From Ophiocordyceps camponoti-saundersi (nom. inval.) (taxonomy: Eukaryota; Ascomycota; Sordariomycetes; Hypocreales; Ophiocordycipitaceae), in contig PDHQ01000188.1 in assembly GCA_003339415.1 (NCBI GenBank), positions 1-64,000 of the forward strand: DNA of 64,000 bases, read 5' to 3'. Below are positions 46,707 to 59,400 of the stretch, piece after piece. The translations under genes and the position numbers were made by a program. Each line of letters begins with the position of its first letter. Position 1 is the first letter of the stretch. The notes under the pieces are model-generated. The model was not told where the DNA came from, ran no database searches, and was given only the letters and a program-made list of their open reading frames with translations.

Positions 46707-47326
46707 TTTTAGTAAGGGAAGAAGGATACCTTAAGTAAGCGTAGTAAATACCTAAGTAGCGTAATTTCTTAGGTAACTAAAAGCTTTAACTAATATAAGG
46801 GGGGGTCTCTAGCTATAAGGGAAAAAGCTAAATAATAATTCTTTATAAAGAAAATAATAAGGAGTTAGTTTTCTATATAAAGATAAGAGAAAAAAGAGAA
46901 GGGAAGATAAGACTAACTTAATTAAGTGCTAGGGACCTTAAAGTAAGTATTTAAATTAGTAATTTATAATATAAAAGTATAAAGTTAAAAATAAAGTTAT
47001 AATTCTATTTAGTAGAGTTTTTATCTTAAGGCCCTTTTTAAAACTTAACTTATAATATATAACTTTTATAAAAGCTATAAAAATAAGGTTAGAAGCTAAT
47101 TACTTATTTAATTTCTTCCTCTTTTAAGGGAAACTAATCTAAGCTATATACTTAGTAATAACCTTAGTCCTATATTATTCACCTTTCATATCCTAATCTT
47201 TAGATACCCTTAGGAAAAGAAGAAAATTTAGAAACTATTTAATTAAACCCTATATAAGCCCTAGAAATCCCCTAGCTAAGTTTTGCGCTCGTTTTTATTT
47301 AGGCGTGTTTATTACTACTACTAAAC
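46707..47326 (+). mobile_element. Family A TIR element, full copy (620 bp)
   Basis: Starts TTTTAGTAAGGGAAGAAGG and ends TTACTACTACTAAAC, with TA on both sides (TA target duplication). Two CpA outside GCA survive near 47,180 (TTCACCTTTCATATCC), an unusual cluster. Confidence 0.75.
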
Positions 47327-47598
47327 TATATATAGTAAAAGAATATTATCCTATAATCTATTTCTATATACCTATTAGCTATTAAACTATACTAGACTAA
47401 TTTCTTTCTTCGTAATTATAGAAAATATAATATATATATAATAAACCCTTATAATTATAAGAATACTTAAGAAGAAAATAAATCTTTATTTAAACGCCTT
47501 TTAAATATTCCTTTATTCTTAATATATAATAAATAAGCTTATTTTATTATATTATATCTTCTTAATTACTTATATTACTTATATTCGTAATAAGCTTC

Positions 47599-48228
47599 TT
47601 TTACGTAAAGAGAATAATACCTTAAGTAAGCCTCGCAGATATCTAAAATACGTAACTTCCTACGTAACCGAAGTCTTTAACTAATATAAGGCGGTATCCT
47701 TTCCTATATAGGGTTAAGCTAGATAATAATTCCCTATAGGGAAAATAATAGGAAGTTAATTTACTATATAAAAGTAAAAGGAATAAGCTAAAAGAAAAGA
47801 ATAACTATTTAAATAAACTCTTAAAATTTCGAAATAAGTAATTAAATTAGTAATTCCTACTAATAGGTATAAGGTTTAAAACGAAGTTATAATTCCGTTT
47901 TATAAAGTTTTTACTAAAAAAAAAATATTATAAGTCCGCTCTAAAACTTAACTTAATATATAATTTTAGAGATAGTTATAAATATAAGGTTAGAGGGCTA
48001 AGTATTACTTAATATATTCCTCTCTTCGATAAAACTAATTTACGCTATATACTTAGTTATAGCCCTTATCTTATCTTAACCGCTTTTTATTTTCTAATCC
48101 TTAGAAGCTTTTAAGATAAGGAAATAGTTAAGTTACTATTTAATTAAGCGCCGTTTATACCTTTTATAGCTTACTAGAAAAGGCTAAATTATATTTTTCC
48201 TTAAGTATATCTATTACCGCCGCTATAT
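47599..48228 (+). mobile_element. Family A TIR element, diverged full copy
   Basis: The left end is TTTTACGTAAAG, the body has CCTTAAGTAAGCCTCGCAGAT, and the right end is ATTACCGCCGCTATAT. It lies head to tail with the next copy, which begins only a few bases later. Confidence 0.65.
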
Positions 48229-48230
48229 TA

Positions 48231-48827
48231 CTTTAGCAGGTAAGGGGGGGGGGGGGGGGGCAATCTAAGTAAGCGTAGCAGATCCTTATAGGGCGTAACT
48301 TCCTCGGTTACCGTTATCTTTAACTAATAAAAAAGGCGATCTTTAGCTAAATAGGTATAAGCCTAATAGTAATTCTCCTAGGAAGTTATTTTTTATAAAA
48401 AGATAAAGGAAACGAGGAGAAGTAAGGTAATAACTACTTTATTAATAGCCTTAGTCCTCTAAACTAATATTTAAATAAGTAATTCGTTATATAAAGATAT
48501 AAGGTTTAAGATAAAGCTATAATCCCGTTTAGTAGAAATTTTACTATAAGTACTTTTTAATACTTAATTTACGATATATAACTTTTAAGATAGCTATATT
48601 ACTTAATTCCTTTATTTTCTACGGAAACTAAACTATATTATATACTTAGTAATAGCCGCTATCTTATTTTAACTTTTAAGCGCCCCTTATATCTTAATCC
48701 CCTAAAGCTTTTAAAAAAAAGGGAAGCTTAAGGTATTATTTAATTAAACTCTTTAATAGTTTTTTATTATATTTTATACTTATTTAATATCTATTTTATT
48801 TTCGCATATCTCTTACCGTTACTAAAC
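48231..48827 (+). mobile_element. Family A TIR element with G17 run
   Basis: Starts CTTTAGCAGGTAAG followed by G17 (48,244-48,260), then CAATCTAAGTAAGCGTAGCAG. It ends CTTACCGTTACTAAAC before TA. Somewhat shortened. Confidence 0.65.
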
Positions 48828-48919
48828 TATTTATATTTCTAATTTTTATAACTTATTTCGCAGCGTTTATAAATATCCGTAATAATTATAAGAATATTAT
48901 TAGAAATATTTAGTTTCTC

Positions 48920-49110
48920 TCTACCTCTTATAGCTTCCTCCGCCTAGTTTTTTATATCTAACTTTTAGCCCTAGCGATATAGTAAAAAAAACTAATAATA
49001 GTTATATTTTTATAAAATATCGTTAAAAGTAAAGTAGTTAGGTATATACTAGCTATTACTAACGGGCGAAGTAAGTTTATAAAGAGGTGCGTACTATAGC
49101 GTATCTTACT
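48920..49110 (-). repeat. Copia-family LTR fragment
   Basis: Matches about 18,840-19,050: GCTTCCTCCGCCTAGTTTTT, ATATTTTTATAAAATATCG and GTGCGTACTATAGCGTATC blocks in the same order. Gypsy element 2 begins 30 bp further on, so it may have inserted next to or into this LTR. Confidence 0.65.
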
Positions 49111-49140
49111 AATAAGTAAGTACGTACTATACTTATAAGC

Positions 49141-49345
49141 AGCTAGAGGGGGAAGGTTAAAAGGGGATTATATTATTCTAATTATATAATTAATACTTAC
49201 TTAACTACCTATATAGGGGGCAGTTATTCTTAAAAGATATATATATATATTAATTAATAAGGGCACTTATTAATTTTTATATTAAGCTTATTTCTTATAC
49301 CTATAATTAGTTTATTTAATCCCTCCGCTATTAACTTATTTAGCT
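49141..49345 (+). repeat. Gypsy element 2, 5' LTR
   Basis: 205 bp from AGCTAGAGGGGGAAGG to ACTTATTTAGCT. It is colinear with the 3' LTR without length change and contains GGGGGCAGTTATTCTT, where the CpA is in the GCA context. Confidence 0.85.
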
Positions 49346-49899
49346 AGTAACTAAGATAAGGGGGGGGGATTAATCTTTTAGCACTAATTACTAATTACTA
49401 TATACGCTTAGGGACGTAACTATACTTAACTTAATATAATAATAAACTTAAGGCTCTTAAGATATTATTAAAAACCTTATTTTGCCCCTTTTCTAACTAA
49501 CTTACCTGCTTAGTAATTAAGTTCCTTCCTAATAATAATTCGCTTAATAATCGGGAAGTTATATAAATTAATAAGGCAGTCTTGCTACGTCGCCTACCCT
49601 AATTAAAGGAGATAATAGATAAGTCCTGCCTTACTAACTATATTAGCTCCTTTTTCGATAAGATACGAATTGCCCCCTTTTCTACTCTTTATTATCTTAT
49701 TCTTCTTCTTTTTCTTTATATATATATATATATAGAACCTTTAATATATACTAAATTAACTTAGCCTTTATTTTTCGTACCTTATTCCTTTTCCTTACTT
49801 TATTTTATAACCTAAAACTAATTTTTTTAAATAACGTTATTATAAAAATATTAGCTATATATGCCCTCGGCAAGTATCGGCTTTAACTAAATCTTATAG

Positions 49900-51060
49900 C
49901 TTCTTATAATTAGCCTTATTAGGATAGTAGGAATAGCTAATAGATTAAGCTACTAACTTAAGTAGATATTAATAAGTTCGATAAGATATATAGCGCCTAT
50001 CGCTAGCTAAAGGTAATTAACCTCGCCTTTATTCGCCTTAATAGTAATATACCTTACTATAACGATAAAATCTAAGTAATTAATATTAGCTTAGTAAGCG
50101 TAGCTGCTAACTTTATTAATAGTAATATATTACTCTATAACGTTTATATTAATATTAGAAATAGTATAGTAACTAAAGTAAACCTAAAAGTTTTATAAAT
50201 ATTACTCGAGGAGAGATTTACTTTAAATTATATCTTATAGTAACCTTAAGTGCCGATAATATTCGGCTAGTAAGATAGTAAGTCGCTCTAAATATATTAT
50301 AATTATACTTACTAGATATTTCGGTTTATTAGGGGATAAGACTAAGTATTAGCTATATAAGTCCTTCCCCTATTAAAGATAGTTATACTTAGTATAATTA
50401 TCTAAAAGTTTATTATAAGTATAGCCGACTAAGAACTTCGATATATTATAATTACTTAATAAGCTATAATAGCTTTAAGTTTTATAAAAGTATAGAATAT
50501 TATTTAAGTAGCTAAGGATATTTATTTTACGGAATAAGTTAAGCGCTAAGCTTATAAGTAGGTAGTAACGGCCTTAATTATATAATAGCTCTTCTAAAAG
50601 AAGTTTAGTTACTCCCTTAATATATTAGTTAAGGAGAGACTAAAATATAAGCCCCGTTAGTAAGTATTAACTCCCTAAGCTACTACTAATATAACTATAG
50701 TAAGCTACTAAAATTAACTTAACTAGATAGGATATTCTAAAGATAATATTTATTTAAATTAGATAAATTATCTTAATAGCTTAAATTATAGGACTTATTA
50801 TAGAGGTTAAAGTAAGTCTTATCGCTTTTTAAATAATTACCGCTAGAATAACCGCTAGAGTAAATATCGCGGAGGCTATCGTAAAAGCTATTATAGTAAT
50901 AATAGTAGATAAGTTAACTAGGTAAACTTAAAGGACTTAACTAATATATATATAAATAGTTTACTTTCCCTTTTACTAAACTAGGTTATTTACTTTAAAT
51001 ATAGGTAACCCGGGCACTATATTATATCTTATATTACTTTTAAAACGTAGTAGCTTTAAG
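49900..51060 (+). pseudogene. Gypsy element 2 gag with a converted CCHC zinc knuckle
   Basis: One plus-strand frame runs from about 50,160 to 51,050 without frame change, with TAA/TAG at probable Gln/Trp positions. The middle (50,450-50,620) is helical and capsid-like. From about 50,820 it becomes rich in Asn, Arg, Tyr and Ser (nucleocapsid-like). At 50,991-51,032 it reads YFKYR-stop-PGHYIISY. The spacing is exactly C-x2-C-x4-H-x4-C, with every Cys now Tyr, as TpG-to-TpA does to TGT. The His codon CAC survives because it is preceded by G. The N-terminal boundary is uncertain because the ATG is gone. Confidence 0.8.
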
Positions 51061-54000
51061 GTTAGGAGAAAGATATCTTAAGAGGTTTAACTATAGTTAG
51101 CAGAGGCCCGAAGCCCCTTTAATAGGTAATTACTATACCTTTACTAATAACCTAAGCTATTACGGCGTACTAAGTTAACCTTAGATATTAAAACCTTTTA
51201 AAACGGAACCTTTACTAAGGTTTAATTAATAAACTCTATAATATATTTATAGATAATAGTAGGAATATTTATTCTAATATTATTAGTTTAGGAATTAATA
51301 AGTCTGTATAAAGTAATATAGGTAGTATTAATAATACTAATATTATAGCTCGTAAGCTCTAATTACTTATTATAATAAATAAAAATAACGTTAAACTTAG
51401 TAAGATAGTTTATAATATACTTATAATATTAGTTATAGTAGCTAAATTTAGTAAACTACCGATTAAAAAAAGATTAATTAACCTAATACTTTTAGAGGAA
51501 ATATTTAAGAATAATTTAAACCTAAAGGTAACCTTATATTATAAAACGCCTAAAGTGCCTAATTAGCTAAGACTATTAAGTGCTAAGAAGAGTATAATAG
51601 CTAATAAGAAAAAGAGGGCTAAGGGTTTAGCGGAAGTCTAAGTAAGAAATAGCCTAAGTAATATTAATTAGATTAAACTAATAAAGAGATTTATTATACT
51701 TATTAATCTAGTAAATTTCTAGTAGGTAAGTTTAAAAGGGGCTAAGTAATTTAAATATCTCTCATTATATAAGAGATAAACCTCTATTAAGACGAAAGCT
51801 AAAAGTAAGGGTAAGGGTAAGTTTAAAGTAGTATATATTAGTAGTAATAGAGTTAACTTAGCTAGGTAGGATATAAACACCTATTTAATTAAAGAAACTA
51901 AAAATTATAAGACTTTTAGAATTCTATATACTATCTTATTCTAAGTTAATAGTAAAAATAAATCCCTAAAGCTAGCAGATAAGAATATAATAATAGACTA
52001 AAAGTCTTAAGTAAGTTTTATTAACTACGATTTTACTAATCGTAATAAGATCCTTATTATAAACTTAAAAAATATTAAGTTTAGTAAGCTAGCTATAAAA
52101 GTTATAGATAGATCGTATATTCCTATTTATAACTTTACTATCCTAAATATAAATATCTCTAAAGTAATTAGAGAAGTTTAGGCGATTATTAAGCTTAAAA
52201 ATAATAACGTAATCGATAACTTACCCCTTTTATTAGGTATACCTTAGCTCTTTAATATTAACGCTATTATTTATATTAAGACTAGTATTTTAATAATTAG
52301 AGATTATAATTAAGGTAATATACCGGTAGCTTTATAAGGCCTATAAATAGCTATATCGCTAAGATAGAAGTTAGTCCTAGCGCCTAACGCCCCGCTTATC
52401 TTAAGGAAGTTTATTAAGCTTCCTAAATTAATATCTAAAAATATAGATAGCGATAATAAGAATAACTCCGAAACCTTTTCTAAAGACTTAACTTTTAAAA
52501 ATAATAATAATAACTAGATTAAATTATTAAACTAAGTTATTAGCGCTAACTTAAGTAAGTTATAAAACTATAGCTAACTAGAAATATTATTATTAGTTTA
52601 GACTTTATATATTTTATTATAAACCCGATTACTTTATTTATAAGCTACGCCCTTAGATTAATAAGGTAAGCTATATATATATAAACTTAGATAAACTTTT
52701 ATATAAATTATACTCTTACTTCTTACTATTATCCCCTTATTAATTCTAATCTTCTTTCCTTAATTATAGCTACTATAAAGACCGTACTTAATAGTTTCTA
52801 ATAATTATAAAGCGATCTAGTTACTAAACCTATAATTAAATAATAGTTAAGTAAATAATACTAGCTTAAGCTATAAGTAGATAAGCTATTAGCGTTACTA
52901 TTCCTAATATAAAGGAGAGTTTAGTAACGAGAAATTAATAATTTTATTAATAAATATTTAGTTATAGTATAGTTTAACGCTTATAGTATCACGCTTAAAC
53001 TTTTAGTCCTAAATTACTTAAGAGAGGAGATTATACGCACGTTCTATACTTATTATAATTTTAAGAGTTAGGATATACGTAATATACTACCTATAAACTT
53101 ATTCCTATATTACCTAAAGATTATACTAAGAACTAAACTATAATACTATAATAAGAAAAAAAGATAAAGTGCTTTAAAATAATATTAGATAAATAAAATT
53201 ATTCGTAAAAATATTAACTTAGGAATTTATAAGTATATAATAGCAGCTAACGGTAAGTTAAGCTAATAGTTAGCGAAACTTATTATAATAGTTAAGGATA
53301 AGTTTAACTTATAAGCCGAAATATAATTAATAATTAACTATTATAATGTTAATAAAAACTTACTAAATATTACTATTTTATTATTATCGGAGCTTTATAA
53401 TAAACTCTTAAATCTAAAAATAAGTTTATTTAGTATATTTAACTTAAAATATAGCTACTAGGCTATACCTATTATATTTAAACTACGCTATATTTTAGCG
53501 TTTTAAATCCTTAGTTTTTCTTAATTATAGCTTATAAGGCTCTTTTAGGGGACTTAATCCGTAGCTTATAGCTTTACTAAAATAATAAAGCTAGTATTTA
53601 AGGCTATACCTAAACCTCTGCCCGAACTATCTCTATTAGCGGTCCCTACTAAAAGCTATTATATTACGCCTCTTAATAACTATATAGATAATATCTTTTT
53701 AAAATATACTATATTCGAAGAATAATAGGCGTTTATTAAGGACTACTTTCTACCTAAATTATTATAAGCCTTACTCCGGTTAAGTTTTAAGAAGGTTTTT
53801 CTTAGTATAATAGAAATCCTAGTAATAAGATAGATATATTATATTAATAAACGGATTATAATTAAGCTTAGGAGGCTTTAGAAAATCTAAGAATAGCCGG
53901 TGCTAATAAATTAGAGGTAAGTTAAGGTATTCCTTAGAGTAATTAAACCCTGCCGGAGATAAATAGTTAATTACGCGGAGTTCTCTTAACTATTAACGTA

Positions 54001-56000
54001 ATTTATTAGAAATATTCCCTTTTTATAAGGGCTATTTAAAGCTTTATCTTTTACGATCCTTAAGTCTCTTACTAAAGTAATAGTAGCTATTTATAAGCTT
54101 TAACTTAATAAGCTAGTACTTATATATATAAATACTTTAAGGTTCGGAGCAGGCTATATTATCTTATAATAATAAGGAGATAGCTTAATACCGATTTTAT
54201 ATAACTCCTTTCTCTTTACGAAAATATAGCGTAACTATAGAATATATAAGCGGGAACTTTATACTTTAGTTAAATTCTATTATCGCTACTAATATCTATT
54301 CCGTATAATAAATAAATTAACTATCTTTATAAATTACTTCCTTATTATATAGTTCCTAACTTCTAAAAGCTATAAAAGTATCTACGCTTAATAAGTAACT
54401 AAGCTGCGGCTACTAAATATTAAAATTGCCCACGTTAAGAGTTCGCGAAACTAAGCTATAAATAGCTTATCTAAAACTATCTTCCTATTAGATAAATACT
54501 AAGCTGCGGATATTACTAATTAGGGAATAGTTAATACTAGTACTAAATTATAAAAATAAAAAGATAGCTTATAAGGCTATAAGGCGCTTCTTAAATACTT
54601 AGCAGGTATGCCCCTTAAAAAACTACCTACTAATAAGACAGGCACCCCTTTACTATAACTAACTATACTCTAATAGAATATATTATTAGCTTTATAAACT
54701 TAGGAAAAATAAGATAATAAAACCTAAGTAAACTTTTAAGCAGCTATAGCACTCGTAAAAAAGATAGATAAGATATCGAGGCTAATAGACTATTATATAA
54801 ACTACTACTATATAGATATAGTTAATTAGCTATAATATAATAAGGTTCCTAATAAGCTTAACTATATCTCGGCAAATTATATTAAGCGATAAGCGGTATC
54901 TTTTAAATAGTTAATATAAACGAATACCTTACTATATAAAGGGAGTTATTTAACTAAGTAGCAGAGATACCTTCTCCGATATAAGATCTTATAAGCACTC
55001 TACTAAGCTTATAATTTAAGTAGCTATTTTAAGCTAGATACTACGCGTTAACAACTTTATATATATATCTTTTAGCTTAGAATAGCTTAGGATATTATAT
55101 CTTATATAGTAAGTTATAGAGAATATACTTTATATTCTAACTAAAAGCTAAAGGCGCTAGATTAGCTAATCTATATTTTAGCACCTTTCTAAGTCCTTAC
55201 TATAAACTATATAGAACTATTCCTAATAGCTATAAATAAGACTAAGTTTATATTAATATTAGTTAATTATTTCTCTTATTTTATATAGCTTATAGCTTAC
55301 CGAATAATAGGAGCCTTAGAGACTATTATTAAGCTAAGGAATTAGCTAAACTTTATTATAATTATACTTATAGCTATTTACTCTAACCTAAGTTCTGCCT
55401 TTTTATTAAAAGAAGTTTTAGCTTTCTTAACGGTAAAAAATATACTTTAAGTAATAGCGCTATCTAAGTTATATTATAGTATAAGTTTAGTTAAGGTAAT
55501 AAATAAGATTTTTTAATAATTCTTAAAAAGATTATAGCCCCCTAAGAATACTTAGTTTAAATATTTACTAATAGTTATATAGTAACTTAACTATAAGGTT
55601 ATTAAGACCTTAGGCTACTTACTTACTAAAGTGCTTTATAGAACGGTATAGACCGGTCTAAACTTATTTTAATTTATAAGATTATTACGTAAAGCTTTAA
55701 GATTAGGGGAGTAGGTAGAATAGCCCTTATAAGGGAGATATACTAACCTTATTATAGAATTTATAAGCTAAGCTAAATATTAGAGATAGGTAGCTAAAAG
55801 TAAGTTTAATAAGATTATATATTATAAGATATTTATTTATAATAAAAAAGATAAGTTTAGTTTAACCCCTAATATATAAGTTTATCTAGCTATTAACGGA
55901 GCTATTAGGAAACTTAAGCTAATATAAATTAGGCTATTTAAGCTATACTACTAAGTTAGGAGGACGTCTTAGATATTAAAGTATATTAACTATTTATTTA
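51061..56000 (+). pseudogene. Gypsy element 2 pol: protease, RT, RNase H, integrase
   Basis: The protease region (about 51,900-52,340) ends with LPLLLGIP followed by TAG and LFNINAI, matching the family LLG-P-W-L turn with Trp turned into a stop. Reverse transcriptase (about 53,340-53,960) shows FNLKYSYQAIPI near 53,430, LFQGTQSVAYSFTKII near 53,540, NYIDNIFLKYTIFEE at 53,678-53,722 (YxDD now YIDN at 53,681-53,692) and LRLSFKKVFLS near 53,780. RNase H (54,100-54,480) shows LRFGAGYII, then RIYKRELYTLVKF near 54,240 and IAHVKSSRN near 54,425. The integrase N-terminal zinc region is at about 54,990-55,080 (YNLSSYFKLDTTR); the catalytic core that follows is too degraded for me to place its acidic residues. 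Frames are kept over long distances. Confidence 0.85.
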
Positions 56001-56396
56001 TTAAAAGGGCTTAGGGGCTATTATTTTATAAGGACTTACTAAAAAAATACTATAACTAACCTAACTATTTAAGGCCTAATAACTAGCTACTACTTAGTAA
56101 GCTAGTAAGCTTATAGAAACTTTAAGTATAACTATATCGTTTTTCCTTCCTTTTTTCCTTTATATACTTTTCTTTCCCTTACTTTATAGTTTCGTAACTT
56201 TACCTTCTTATCCTCTTATAATATCTACTTTTTAACTAACTACGTATTATAATAAGACTATACTATTATATACCTTTATTTTTCGAGCTTTTTTATAACT
56301 TATCTATACTTTTCTTACCTTTTTCTTCTCTAAGATAGCCCCGTAACTATTTAAAAGTAAGGCTCCTATAACGAGTATATCTTAAGATATAAGAAC

Positions 56397-58014
56397 TTAA
56401 GAAGAAACGCTTAACTATATCTCCGATAATAAAAATATACTATACTAACTATTAGGCGAGCTTAATATTTATAGCGAAAATAAGGACTTTTAAGGAACGT
56501 TATTTAAAATATTTTATAAGGATTATTATAATAAGAAGCGTTCTATCCGCCCGGATAAATATATCTTACTTATAAAAATACTATATAACTACTTCCTTTA
56601 GTTATAAGATACGAACTTTATTTTCTATAAGATAAGATAAAGTGCTAAAAGGGAGCTAATAGATAAGCACCCTTCGCCTTTATTAGCAGATAACGATAAG
56701 CTAGCTAAAAAGGCGGCCTTTATATAAGTAGCTTCTAAAGTAAAATTTAACTAAGTATACGCTTACCTTACCCGTAATTACCGCCTTAAATAGATTAAAA
56801 TCTTATAATCTTAGAAGAAAGTAATAAATTATATAATTAAGCTAGCTAATAGTAACTTTAAAAATAAAGCTTAGAATAGCTAATAAGTAGCTTAGCTAAT
56901 TATTAGAATAATATAAACGAAGATAGAAAATAAAAAGGTTATACCTTATATTACTAAGTTATAGGGTATCTCTAAAGCGGAGGCCTTCAAGTTATAATAC
57001 TTACCTATATACTTATATACCCTAAAAGAGCTATTTCTTATCGCTAATAATATTAGCATTATATTTTTTACCTTAGCCCGGACGCCTTTATAAGACTTCT
57101 ATAGCTTAACGCTTAAAGTTAATAATTATATTTAAAACCCTCCTAATAACCTCTTAATTAAGAGTATAATAGTATTTTAAATCGGATACTTTAAACGCTA
57201 GATTTATTAGGCGGTATTATGTTAGATTTATTATATATTATACTTAGCGTTAAGTAATAAGATAAAGATATATATAGCGCTAATAAAGACTACTAAGCGG
57301 ATTAATAACTTATAAACTAACCTAAATTCTAATAATTCTAATATTAATATTATATAAATTATAGTAGCCCTTACTAAGTCGTTAAATACCGGCTAGGGAA
57401 TACTAAAATAATTACTCGATAATATAGTATAAGATAACGCAAACTATTAGGCAGCTATATAATATAAGTAATAAAAATTACTAGCTTAAAAGCCGCTACT
57501 AAAAATATTAGCTATAGTATTATTATTATCGCTAGTAATAGCTATTAAAATAACGCTTATAATTAAAAGTTATATAATAAAATAAATAAGCTATTTTAAA
57601 TAGGGCGTGTTAACCTAGACTCTTATAATTAATAAGGCTTTTCTTATCGCTATTTCTAGTTCTAACTTTTCCTTAGATAATAGTTAAGTTATTAACTAAT
57701 AGATAGATAATATCTTTATAAAGAATACCGCTACTAAGCTAACAGTAGTAGCTAAATTAATAGTAGTTAAACTAATAATAACGAGAACTATTAATAATAA
57801 TAATAACTAGACCGATTAGGTAACTATTAGAAATAATAGAGAGGATAGAGAGATATTTATAATTAGAATATAAAAGAAGATTAACGCTCTCTTTTAAGTT
57901 AATAACCTTAAACTTAGATATTTATCACCTCCTACTAAGTAAATAATAAAAGTTAATAATAAGCTTTAAGTACTTAAGGAGGAAAATAATAAGCTGCGAA
58001 AGGAACTTTATAAT
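56397..58014 (+). pseudogene. Gypsy element 2 extra 3' ORF, unrecognised, with C-terminal coiled coil
   Basis: A single plus-strand frame of about 540 codons lies between integrase and the 3' LTR. All interruptions are TAA/TAG where Gln or Trp is likely, and no indel is needed. The N-terminal part contains FYKDYYNKKRSIRPDKYIL (56,500-56,560) and DKHPSPLLADNDKLAKKAAF (56,663-56,722). The middle is helical. An Asn run (57,790-57,806) precedes a charged segment, and the end has a leucine-zipper-like stretch, LKEENNKLRKELYNN (57,971-58,015). There is no transmembrane segment typical of an envelope protein. It may be a second Gag-like or nucleic-acid-binding protein. Standard gypsy elements lack a gene here. 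Confidence 0.6.
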
Positions 58015-58267
58015 AATTAAGTTTTTTTTAAATAAACCCTAAATATTATTAAAGTATTAACGAAGCTTAATTAGAAGACTTTATTTATAAAGTCTTTATT
58101 TATAATAAGATTTAGCGAGATTTAATTATTTACTTAGTTATTATAGCTTATTTATTCCCTTCGTTATTTGTTCGTTCCCCTCCTATTTATTATTTTGCTT
58201 TTTATCCTCTTTTTTATCTATTTTACTTTTAAACTTTAATTTATTACTTTAATATTAGTAATAAACT

Positions 58268-58472
58268 AGCTAGAGGGGGGAGGTTAAAAGGGGATTACGT
58301 TATTTTAATTATATAACTAATACTTACTTAACTGCTTATATAGGGGGCAGTTATTCTTAGAGGATATATATATATATTAATTAATAAAGGCACTTATTAA
58401 TCTTCGTATTAAGCTTATTTCTTATGCTTATAATTAGTTTATTTAATCCCTCTACTATTAACTTATTTAGCT
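58268..58472 (+). repeat. Gypsy element 2, 3' LTR
   Basis: 205 bp, same length as the 5' LTR, with substitutions mainly of C/T or A/G type, for example TTAACTGCTTATA here against TTAACTACCTATA. It ends ACTTATTTAGCT. Confidence 0.85.
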
Positions 58473-58768
58473 TAGGCATAAGCACGTATTTTAGCTAATA
58501 GCGCGTTATTCTTCTAGACCGAGAAGGGGACGTACTTAGCCCTAAAAAGTCTTTATTTTTATTAGAATATAATATTAGTACTAATAAAGGTGTTAATATT
58601 CTAAATACTTATAATAATAATAATAACTTTACTATATTTATATAGCTAAGCTAGTCTCTAAGATATAAGACTAGCTATACTTAATAGTAACTATAAGTAA
58701 GGTTTATAAGGTAAACTATATAATAATTTTCCTTTACTTTTTATTTTTTAAAGTTAAATATTATCTCT

Positions 58769-59400
58769 TAAGTTTTATCCGAAAATATAGTAAGGACTAA
58801 TATTTTTTCTTATAAGTAGTAAATATAAATAATAACGCCTTAATCTTACCGCTTAGATATATACTTATAACTATTTTCTAAAGATTATTTCCTTTTTATA
58901 TTTATAACTATTATTTATAAAACTAATACTTACTTTTATAATATAAAGGAGATACTTTCTTATATATATATATATAATATACTTACTTAGGCTTATAAGC
59001 TTATTTAGAAGTATTTAATAAGCTAGAACCTTATTTTTAAAAATTATAAGAAGAGATTATCGAAACTTTAAAGCGAAAAAAAAAAACGTAAAAGACTTTA
59101 TATACGTATCTTTTTAATTACTCTTCTTATCCCTTAGGCAATAAACTTATTAATCGTCCTTCCTATCCCTAAAAAATAAACCTATTTACTACTTTTCTTA
59201 TTTTTTAAGGGATAAACCTATTTACTACTTTTCTTATTCCCTAAAAGAGATATCTATTCGTTTACTACTTTTTTATACTTATAAATTAATTAGGCTTCAT
59301 AAGATATCCTAAAAGGGTATAAATAGCCCTCTTCCCTTCTCCCTTTCTTTTCTTTTTTTCTTCTTTCCTTATCCTCTTTTACCTTTCTTCTTCGCTTATC
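58769..59400 (+). repeat. Family B LTR-like repeat, copy 5 (extended)
   Basis: Starts AAGTTTTATCCGAAAATATAG and follows the family B order to GAAGAGATTATCGAAACTTTA (59,051). It is then longer than other copies because of a 36-bp tandem repeat at about 59,176-59,250 (ATAAACCTATTTACTACTTT twice), before the usual C/T-rich end. Confidence 0.55.

Larger units (their letters stand above)
49141..58472 (+). mobile_element. Ty3/gypsy LTR retrotransposon 2, complete but RIP-inactivated
   Basis: Two direct repeats of 205 bp enclose 8.9 kb with Gag, protease, reverse transcriptase, RNase H and integrase on the plus strand, plus a further 540-codon frame after integrase. Possible 5-bp target duplications are TAAGC before the left LTR and TAGGC after the right LTR (one difference). 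All stops seen in the main frames are TAA/TAG. The 3' ORF is not part of the standard gypsy set. Confidence 0.88.
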
